Source of the DNA: Methanosarcina sp.
GTDB taxonomy: Archaea > Halobacteriota > Methanosarcinia > Methanosarcinales > Methanosarcinaceae
DNA length: 8,310 bases
Assembly (NCBI GenBank): GCA_013331265.1
Contig: DUGS01000057.1
Location: 1 to 8,310 of the forward strand
Direction: 5' to 3'
Under the pieces are notes generated by a model, which had not been told where the DNA came from, did no database searches, and worked only from the letters and a program-made list of their open reading frames with translations. The position numbers and the translations under genes are program-made. This document shows, one piece after another, positions 1 through 4,588 of the stretch (positions are counted from its first letter, which is position 1; the number at the start of each line of letters is the position of its first letter).

Positions 1-448
1 CTTGTCACGCTCGACGAAGGAGAGTGACTTTTCTCAATATAAAAAAACACACATGAAATTTTCTAAATCGCAGGTGCAATAAATGAAAGTACTTGAAAAT
101 CAATAAAAGTACTTGTAAAGCACTTTCATACCAGGAAAATAGGTAATAGAAATATCAATTTTCGGTTGTTTCTTTTTTGCAGGGCTGCTAGATAAGCTGG
201 CGAGATTTTCGGATACCATATGAATAAAAGCCCATTTTGAAGATAGGAGGATATCTGGTCGCTTCCTTGAGCTATGAGCCTCGAAGTAATCAAAAAGCAA
301 ACTTGTAGATTATCCAGACATGCCGGAGCCGCAAAAATACATTAGATTTTACTGATTGGATGTGCTCAGTCGTAGCCCCGACTATTTTAAGAAACAGAGA
401 AAAAATCACAGCTATGTTTACCTGAAAGATCCAGGCACAGGAAGTGTT
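1..448. other. Left-edge AT-rich region without a convincing gene
   Basis: I see no gene here that I can support. Frame 1 of the plus strand is open from the edge to a TGA at 25-27 (LVTLDEGE), which could be the tail of a gene lying to the left, but eight codons prove nothing. A 66-codon minus-strand frame (100-300) starts only at a TTG with an in-frame TAA a few codons upstream, and matches no family I know. A 42-codon plus-strand frame (356-484, TTG start) is equally unsupported. Two exact palindromes AAGTACTT are noted separately. Confidence 0.5.
86..126. repeat. Evenly spaced AAGTACTT palindromes
   Basis: The palindrome AAGTACTT occurs at 87-94 and again at 107-114, within the 10-base direct repeat AAAGTACTTG (86-95 and 106-115). 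A one-base variant, AAGCACTT, follows at 118-125. The centres lie 20 and 11 bases apart, about two and one helical turns, so all three would face the same side of the DNA. This could be an operator cluster for a dimeric regulator, but no target gene is evident next to it and chance is possible in AT-rich DNA. Confidence 0.35.
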
Positions 449-607
449 TTAGAAAGTTGGCTTACTCCGGACATCATGGCGTAAAGTGAAAAATAAAAGG
501 GAAAGCAGAATAAGGCCAATGATTACCAGAGTAATGACGCATCCAAAAGCTGCATCTTGAGAGACCTGTTGACTGATAGCTTCAGCGTTACCAACCAGTG
601 AAGACAT
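449..607 (-). CDS. Candidate small single-span membrane protein (52 aa)
   Basis: I do not recognise this family. The frame runs from an ATG (605-607) to a TAA (449-451) and encodes 52 residues. The N-terminal stretch of about 22 residues is polar (MSSLVGNAEAISQQVSQDAA). It is followed by a hydrophobic segment, roughly residues 23-42 (CVITLVIIGLILLSLLFFTL), and then a short basic tail (RHDVRSKPTF). Positive charge after the helix predicts an N-out, C-in single-span protein. A TATA-like element at 629-640 on the minus strand lies about 27 bases before the ATG, so transcription would begin at or near the start codon and give a leaderless mRNA. This agrees with the absence of a Shine-Dalgarno sequence. 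The layout of promoter, start, helix and charged tail is coherent, but the length is close to what chance allows and conservation is untested. Confidence 0.4.
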   Translation of the reverse strand: MSSLVGNAEAISQQVSQDAAFGCVITLVIIGLILLSLLFFTLRHDVRSKPTF

Positions 608-625
608 ATTATATGATTAATATCT

Positions 626-643
626 GGAATATAAATAAATTCC
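626..643 (-). promoter_or_regulatory. Putative promoter: TATA box inside an inverted repeat
   Basis: Reading the minus strand, TTTATTTATATT (plus 629-640) resembles an archaeal TATA box and sits about 27 bases before the ATG at 607, the usual TATA-to-start-site distance. It is enclosed by the inverted repeat GGAAT-N8-ATTCC (626-630 and 639-643). A protein bound to those arms would cover the TATA box and block TBP, which suggests a repressor operator. The role is inferred from geometry alone. Confidence 0.4.
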
Positions 644-699
644 TATGCCATGTAAAAATAGAAATAAATGCATATTTTAGCTTCTTTCTGTATAATTAA

Positions 700-739
700 G
701 GTTAAAAGATAAGAGCTAAGGTTAAAAGATAAGAGCTAA
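700..739. repeat. Exact 20-bp tandem duplication
   Basis: The unit GGTTAAAAGATAAGAGCTAA stands at 700-719 and is repeated without change at 720-739. The perfect identity suggests a recent duplication, for example by replication slippage. It lies in noncoding DNA upstream of the small minus-strand frame at 449-607. Confidence 0.9.
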
Positions 740-756
740 TGTAAACCTTAATAGAA

Positions 757-879
757 TCACAATCTGGCGATAAGATCAGGATGATCCAGAAAAGATAAAA
801 TAGGTGGTTTTTCGAAGTTTAGTTTAGAAGTAGATGGTAGGGGCTGAGTTTCTATTCTCAGGTCCCTACCTGCGGTTCC
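757..879 (-). pseudogene. Open frame without start codon; possible protein relic or dispersed element
   Basis: Between a TAG (880-882) and a TGA (757-759), the minus strand is open for 40 residues with a composition like real protein. It includes DLRIETQPLPSTSKLNFEKP and then PPILSFLDHPDLIARL. There is no ATG, GTG or TTG near its beginning, and no Shine-Dalgarno sequence, so it is not a normal gene. Reading on through stops gives further short peptide-like stretches, one of them broken by the 20-bp duplication at 700-739. It could be a decayed gene fragment or part of a repeated intergenic element of Methanosarcina. I have an impression of having seen similar translated intergenic sequence in this genus but cannot verify it. 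Confidence 0.25.
836..870. other. Strong hairpin (7+5 bp stem)
   Basis: GGTAGGGGCTGAG (836-848) pairs with CTCAGGTCCCTACC (857-870). Seven pairs form the base of the stem, then comes a G-U wobble with a one-base bulge, then five more pairs closing an 8-base loop (849-856). It is the most stable fold in the noncoding left third and is GC-rich against AT-rich surroundings. No T-run follows on either strand, so it does not look like a plain terminator. It could belong to a small RNA or to a dispersed palindromic element. The start-less open frame at 757-879 spans it on the minus strand. Confidence 0.6.
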
Positions 880-890
880 CTAGGATTAAA

Positions 891-960
891 AGGAAACCTT
901 ATTATCCTTAAAAAAAGGAAACCTTATTATCCTTAAAAGAGGAAACCATATTATCCTTAA
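891..960. repeat. Three-copy ~21-bp direct repeat
   Basis: AGGAAACCTTATTATCCTTAA-type units lie at 891-911, 916-936 and 940-960. The first two are identical; the third has one change (CCTT to CCAT). The separations are 4 and 3 bases, giving a period of 24-25. Each unit contains AAGG/CCTT half-sites that can pair locally. The spacers are far too short for a CRISPR array. It is either a slippage product or a set of binding sites. Confidence 0.85.
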
Positions 961-1043
961 TCTGCAAATATATAATGATCTTGTAATATATATCATAATT
1001 GATTATTGAAAGGCAAGTTAAAGAGGCGTTCAAGGGAGCGCGG

Positions 1044-1079
1044 TTAACTATACCCTGAATATTAACTATACCTTGAATA
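1044..1079. repeat. 18-bp tandem duplication (17/18 match)
   Basis: TTAACTATACCCTGAATA at 1044-1061 is followed directly by TTAACTATACCTTGAATA at 1062-1079, with one C/T difference. It is the third family of head-to-tail duplications within 400 bases, each of unrelated sequence. Confidence 0.85.
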
Positions 1080-1305
1080 GTTACTTATTTTCTTCAAAGT
1101 TGGTAAATTTCCGAGAAAAGCATTTATCTGTTTTTAATCTATAACCTCAGTGTAATCTAGGATATGATACGCAGGCATAAGTAAAACGTTTGAAATACTT
1201 GTCAATAAAATTTATATCTTAGGTGGAAAATAGGGTAGTTTACAGCGTCTCTTTAATGCATACATACATTATAAATGCATGAAACACTTTAAATTTATAT
1301 TTGGG

Positions 1306-1350
1306 TTTTAGATTTGTGTAACTTGCTGCCCGAAAATCGCAAATCCAAAA
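1306..1350. other. Imperfect hairpin upstream of gap
   Basis: GATTTGTG (1311-1318) pairs with CGCAAATC (1338-1345), with one G-U wobble. After one mismatch the pairing continues as TTTT (1306-1309) with AAAA (1347-1350). The loop is 19 bases. It would lie in an RNA started at the TATA-like stretch 1289-1302, or be a DNA-level element about 70 bases upstream of the main gap TATA box. Function unknown; the AT-rich arms make chance formation possible. Confidence 0.3.
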
Positions 1351-1375
1351 AAACATTTTCAGCTTCTAAGGCTAT

Positions 1376-1440
1376 TAAACCATATCTAAACCATAACTTA
1401 AACTACAATTTAAAACCTCCTGAATATATATAATAGAATT
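1376..1440 (+). promoter_or_regulatory. gap promoter with phased TAAACCATA repeats
   Basis: A strong archaeal TATA-like element (AATATATATAAT, 1423-1434) lies about 32 bases before the gap ATG, placing the transcription start near 1451-1455 and leaving a very short leader. CCTCC at 1416-1420 occupies the position next to the TATA box where a BRE would sit. Just upstream, TAAACCATA occurs at 1376-1384 and 1387-1395, with a looser copy, TAAACTACA, at 1399-1407. The 11-12 base spacing puts all copies on one face of the helix, as expected for a cooperative activator site. Confidence 0.6.
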
Positions 1441-1459
1441 AAACAGGACAGGATAATAA

Positions 1460-2467
1460 ATGGTCAAAGCAAAGATTGCAGTAAACGGTTACGGAACTAT
1501 AGGAAAAAGAGTTGCAGATGCCGTACAGGCTCAGGATGATATGAAGATCATAGGGGTTTCTAAGACAAAACCTAACTATGAGGCTGCAGTAGCTCACCAG
1601 CTTGGGTATGACATATATGCTCCTGCTGCCAATCTTGGGGCCTTTGAAAAAGCAGGAATACCTGCTGCCGGGAGCATTGATGAAATGGTGGAGAAATCCG
1701 ACCTGGTTGTGGACTGCACTCCTGGAGGAGTTGGGGAAGAAAACAAAGCCCTGTACGAAAAAGCCGGGGTAAAGGCCATCTGGCAGGGCGGTGAGGATCA
1801 TGAACTTGCCGGTTACTCTTTTAATGCTGTTTCAAATTACGAAGGGGCTCTGGGCCTTGACTTCGTAAGAGTTGTTTCCTGCAATACCACAGGGCTCTGC
1901 AGGGTCATCTATCCAATAGACAAAGCCTTTGGGGTAAATAAAGTCAGGGTAACCCTTGCCAGGAGGGCTGTAGATCCCAATGATATTAAGAAGGGGCCAA
2001 TTAACGCAATCGTGCCTGACCCTATAAAGCTGCCTTCCCACCACGGCCCTGATGTGAAGACTGTTATTCCTCATATCAATATTACCTCAGCTGCCATGAA
2101 AATCCCGACAACCCTCATGCACCTGCATACCGTGAACATGGAGCTTAATAAAGAGTGCACTGCCGAAGATGTCAGGAAAGTGCTCGGTTCACAGTCCAGA
2201 GTCCGTTTCATAGGGCAGGGCATATCTTCCACAGCTGAAATCATGGAATTTGCAAGGGACATTAAGCGCCCAAGAAATGATATGTGGGAGAACTGTGTCT
2301 GGTCTGACTCCATCACCATAAACGAAGGAGAACTCTACTTCTTCCAGGCAATTCACCAGGAATCCATTGTGGTCCCGGAAAACGTGGATGCTATCCGCGC
2401 AATGATGGAACTTGAGAGCGACGGCGCAAAATCAATCCTGAAAACAAACAAAGCCCTTGGGCTCTAA
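1460..2467 (+). CDS. gap: Archaeal phosphorylating glyceraldehyde-3-phosphate dehydrogenase
   Basis: This is a cytoplasmic GAPDH interconverting glyceraldehyde 3-phosphate and 1,3-bisphosphoglycerate with NAD(P); in a methanogen it works mainly toward gluconeogenesis. The 335 residues match the archaeal (class II) family in length. The Rossmann start is at residues 5-22 (IAVNGYGTIGKRVADAV). The catalytic cysteine is C141 in VVSCNTTGLCR. The histidine region expected to hold the catalytic base is TTLMHLHTVN (217-226; H221 or H223). ARRAVDP (168-173) and NAIVPDP are also typical. The ATG at 1460 is the natural start because the nucleotide-binding strand follows at once. The Shine-Dalgarno match is weak (AGGACAGGAT just upstream), fitting the short leader. 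A hairpin overlaps the stop codon. The phosphatase and NAD kinase genes follow in the same direction after 160 bases. Confidence 0.96.
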   Translation: MVKAKIAVNGYGTIGKRVADAVQAQDDMKIIGVSKTKPNYEAAVAHQLGYDIYAPAANLGAFEKAGIPAAGSIDEMVEKSDLVVDCTPGGVGEENKALYEKAGVKAIWQGGEDHELAGYSFNAVSNYEGALGLDFVRVVSCNTTGLCRVIYPIDKAFGVNKVRVTLARRAVDPNDIKKGPINAIVPDPIKLPSHHGPDVKTVIPHINITSAAMKIPTTLMHLHTVNMELNKECTAEDVRKVLGSQSRVRFIGQGISSTAEIMEFARDIKRPRNDMWENCVWSDSITINEGELYFFQAIHQESIVVPENVDAIRAMMELESDGAKSILKTNKALGL

Positions 2468-2490
2468 GCCCATTCCAGGGCTTATATTTT
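2465..2490 (+). terminator. Hairpin with T-run overlapping the gap stop codon
   Basis: TAAGCCC (2465-2471, including the TAA stop) pairs with GGGCTTA (2478-2484) around a 6-base loop, followed by TATTTT to 2490. It may terminate or attenuate the gap transcript before the downstream pair. The T-run is short, so partial readthrough is likely. No clear TATA box precedes the next gene at 2628, which also favours some readthrough. Confidence 0.5.
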
Positions 2491-2627
2491 CAGGACTCAG
2501 TGTACTCGGATGAATTTTCTGAGATGAATCCTCAGCGGCTGCCTGAGTTCTGATTTTCTAAGCCTCGGTTTCCAAAACCAGGGCTATGTAAACGGTAACC
2601 CTGAAATAAGAAGGATCCGACCCTCAT

Positions 2628-3431
2628 ATGACCTTAGATTCAAATTTTTTAAAGTTGTGCCAGGAGGTTTTTAAGGCTGCATACGATGCGACCATTGACC
2701 TTGTGGGCACTGGTTCGGCAAGCAGCTTCATACGCATGGGGGCTGACGGAACACCGACTGCCCGTATAGACCAGGAAGCAGAAGATGCTATAATTGAGGT
2801 GCTTAAAGCCGACGGCAGATCCATGAGGATACTCAGCGAGGAGCTTGGAGAACTCTTTATTGGGAATTCTCCTGAGTTTACTGTTGTGCTTGACCCTCTC
2901 GACGGGACATACAATGCTTCTGCAGGAATTCCTTTCTACAACGTTTCAATTGCTTTTACTTCTCATGACCTCTCAGACCTGAGATTCGGGTACGTAAGTA
3001 ACCTTGCACTAAAAGAGGAGTTCTATGCAGAAGCTGGAAAGGGAGCGTATCTTAACGGAAATAAAATTAAACCCTCTCCTAATTCGGACCTGAATAACCT
3101 CTGTGTCAGCGTATACGGCTACAGGCATAATGTGGAAAGGACCCTGAAGATAAGCAGCAATGTCAGGCGCGTAAGGCTGTTCGGGAGCGTGGCGCTTGAA
3201 CTGTGTTATGTAGCTTCGGGAAGGCTTGATGCTTTTGTTGACGTCAGAAAAGCCCTGCGTGTAACCGATGTGGCAGCAGGCCAGCTTATCCTTGAAGAAG
3301 CAGGAGGACGTGTTACTGATGGGTATGGAAATACCCTGAGGCTTCCTGATAATGTTACCGCCAGAGTGGAGATGGTAGCATCTAACGGGCAAGTGCATAA
3401 AAAACTGTTAAGTTTACTCTCAAGGGGATAA
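2628..3431 (+). CDS. IMPase/FBPase-family phosphatase (possible NADP phosphatase)
   Basis: This is a Mg-dependent, Li-sensitive-type sugar phosphatase of the inositol monophosphatase superfamily, 267 residues, close to the usual archaeal length. The metal-binding signature is complete: D48 in RIDQEAE, E71-E72 in ILSEELGE, D89-P-L-D92-G-T in VVLDPLDGTYNAS, and D214 in VTDVAAGQLILEEAGG. The substrate-side segment RLFGSVALELCYVASGRLDAFVD (183-205) is present. Archaeal relatives act on fructose 1,6-bisphosphate and inositol phosphate (for example MJ0109). The NAD kinase gene begins one base after this stop, in the same order as the phosphatase and kinase domains of the fused MJ0917 enzyme, so 2'-phosphate removal from NADP is a real alternative. 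GAPDH upstream supports the gluconeogenic reading. The start at ATG 2628 has AAGGAT (2611-2616) upstream. The exact substrate cannot be settled from sequence. Confidence 0.9.
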   Translation: MTLDSNFLKLCQEVFKAAYDATIDLVGTGSASSFIRMGADGTPTARIDQEAEDAIIEVLKADGRSMRILSEELGELFIGNSPEFTVVLDPLDGTYNASAGIPFYNVSIAFTSHDLSDLRFGYVSNLALKEEFYAEAGKGAYLNGNKIKPSPNSDLNNLCVSVYGYRHNVERTLKISSNVRRVRLFGSVALELCYVASGRLDAFVDVRKALRVTDVAAGQLILEEAGGRVTDGYGNTLRLPDNVTARVEMVASNGQVHKKLLSLLSRG

Positions 3432-3432
3432 T

Positions 3433-4260
3433 TTGGCAATCAAAAAGATAGGAATCGCATCGCGCTGCGATAGGCCTGAAGTACTTCAGATGGTAAGGGA
3501 CATTATCGAAAACTTCCATTCAAAAGTGAAGATCTATGTCTCTACTTCCACAGCTAATGTCCTGGGTATTGAGGGGACTCCTGTAGAAAAAATGAGGGAT
3601 GAAGGAGTAGAACTTATTATAACTGTTGGAGGCGATGGGACAGTCCTCAGGAATATTGCCAAAATGAAAGACCCTCTCCCTATACTGGGAATTAATATGG
3701 GCACTCTCGGGTTTCTCGTAGATGTGGAGCCTGAAGATGCTATTGAGACTATAGAAGAAGTGCTCTACGGTTTTTCGTATATCGAAAGGATGCGCATGGA
3801 TGTCTTTCTCAATAGGGAAATGCTTGAAACAGCTACAAACGAGATTGCTGTAATGTCTGCAAAACCCGCGAAAATTATCCAGTTAGAAGTCTATGTCAAT
3901 GACTGCCTTCTTGATGAGATGCGCGCGGATGGTGTGATTTTTGCAACCCCTACAGGCTCGACCGCATATGCAATGAGTGCTGGGGGTCCTATCATAAATC
4001 CGAGGGTAAATGCAATTGTTGTGGTTCCTGTTGCCCCTTTCAAACTCTCTTCAAGGCCCTGGGTAATTCCTTCGGACAGCGAAATCACGATAAAACTATC
4101 AGACAATGAAAAAGAGGCTGTAATTGCAATTGACGGACAGAAATCTTACAGGATCAAACCTGAGGATGTTGTCAAATTAAGGAAATCAAAATATCCTGCA
4201 CGTTTTGTCAGAATTTCAGATACGTGCTTTTATGAAAGGGTTCAGCGGAAACTTTCCTGA
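3433..4260 (+). CDS. nadK: NAD kinase
   Basis: This cytoplasmic enzyme phosphorylates NAD at the 2' position to make NADP, using ATP or polyphosphate. The 275 residues carry the full family signature: GGDGT at 66-70 with the following VLRN; NMGTLGFL at 88-95; the NE pair at 136-137 (TNEIAV); and the long conserved DGVIFATPTGSTAYA, 166-180, leading to SAGGP. A beta-sandwich C-terminal region ends with IDGQ at 233-236. The start is TTG at 3433, one base after the TAA of the phosphatase gene. The strong AGGGGAT (3423-3429) inside the end of that gene is the Shine-Dalgarno sequence, so translation of the two is probably coupled. Spacing and shared direction indicate one operon with the phosphatase. 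Confidence 0.95.
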   Translation: MAIKKIGIASRCDRPEVLQMVRDIIENFHSKVKIYVSTSTANVLGIEGTPVEKMRDEGVELIITVGGDGTVLRNIAKMKDPLPILGINMGTLGFLVDVEPEDAIETIEEVLYGFSYIERMRMDVFLNREMLETATNEIAVMSAKPAKIIQLEVYVNDCLLDEMRADGVIFATPTGSTAYAMSAGGPIINPRVNAIVVVPVAPFKLSSRPWVIPSDSEITIKLSDNEKEAVIAIDGQKSYRIKPEDVVKLRKSKYPARFVRISDTCFYERVQRKLS

Positions 4261-4263
4261 AAA

Positions 4264-4303
4264 ATTCTTCTTTAACTTTATTGTCTTATTTTCTTTAAAT
4301 TTG
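4264..4303 (+). terminator. Probable U-rich terminator after the NAD kinase gene
   Basis: Just after the stop codon the plus strand is rich in T, with several short runs (TTCTTCTTTAACTTTATTG and further T-runs to about 4303). There is no strong hairpin. Archaeal RNA polymerase can stop at such U-rich tracts without a stem. Confidence 0.35.
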
Positions 4304-4321
4304 AAAAGGCTGGATAGCTTA

Positions 4322-4345
4322 AAGTGTGGGCCTAAGTGTGGGCCT
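4322..4345. repeat. Exact 12-bp tandem duplication
   Basis: AAGTGTGGGCCT at 4322-4333 is repeated exactly at 4334-4345. It lies between the NAD kinase gene and the promoter of the homocitrate synthase gene, about 60 bases before the TATA box at 4403. Confidence 0.9.
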
Positions 4346-4383
4346 CTTTCTGAAAATATGTAATTTCACCGCCTCGGAAATTC

Positions 4384-4410
4384 TTTTCCTCCAAGGAAAA
4401 CATTTATACA
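4384..4410 (+). promoter_or_regulatory. Distal promoter of the homocitrate synthase gene with abutting inverted repeat
   Basis: TTTATACA (4403-4410) is a good archaeal TATA box, predicting a transcript start near 4430 and a leader of about 155 bases. Immediately before it, TTTTCC (4384-4389) and GGAAAA (4395-4400) form an inverted repeat with a 5-base centre, lying over the BRE position. A regulator bound there could control TFB entry. Confidence 0.45.
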
Positions 4411-4540
4411 TATGTAGGTAAAGCTAATGCTAATCTTGCTAAACATAAGATTTTTTGACATTTAATGGCGTTTTAGCCTCATAATTCTTATCCAGGCCTT
4501 TGAGTTATTTTTCAGGGCTATTAATACAAATATCATTAAA

Positions 4541-4552
4541 AGTAATTATAAA
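4541..4552 (+). promoter_or_regulatory. Proximal TATA-like element before the homocitrate synthase gene
   Basis: AGTAATTATAAA (4541-4552) resembles a TATA box and would start RNA around 4572-4576, leaving a leader of about 15 bases. It is an alternative to, or acts together with, the element at 4403. Between 4411 and 4540 I see only AT-rich sequence and a small GCTAAT duplication (4423-4434). Confidence 0.35.
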
Positions 4553-4588
4553 CTTCTTCAAATAATAAAATCACGGGAAACATTAACC

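Larger units (their letters stand above)
961..1375. other. AT-rich noncoding spacer upstream of gap
   Basis: No frame of useful length exists on either strand. The region has TATA-like stretches at 966-977, 1206-1218 and 1289-1302, any of which could start an upstream transcript toward gap, but none has a gene at the right distance. It also contains an 18-bp tandem duplication and an imperfect hairpin, listed separately. Confidence 0.5.

Noticed and set aside
100..300. 66-codon minus-strand frame with a TTG start
   Set aside because: No ribosome site, an in-frame stop just upstream of the TTG, low-complexity Ser/Lys-rich sequence and no recognised motif.
356..484. 42-codon plus-strand frame (TTG start) ending in a TAA, and a nearby 23-codon ATG frame at 273 that would extend only by reading two TAG codons as pyrrolysine
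   Set aside because: Both are short and lack a known family. The first overlaps the better-supported minus-strand frame at 449-607, and pyrrolysine readthrough has no support here.
836..870. NrpR nitrogen-repressor operator (GGTA...TACC)
   Set aside because: The GGTA and TACC ends are about 27 bases apart instead of the 6-base separation of that operator; they are simply the base of the hairpin.
891..960. CRISPR array
   Set aside because: The three repeat copies are separated by only 3-4 bases, there are no spacers, and no cas gene is present.
1439..2319. Minus-strand frames of 61-120 codons opposite gap
   Set aside because: They overlap the strongly supported GAPDH gene and lack motifs or ribosome sites.
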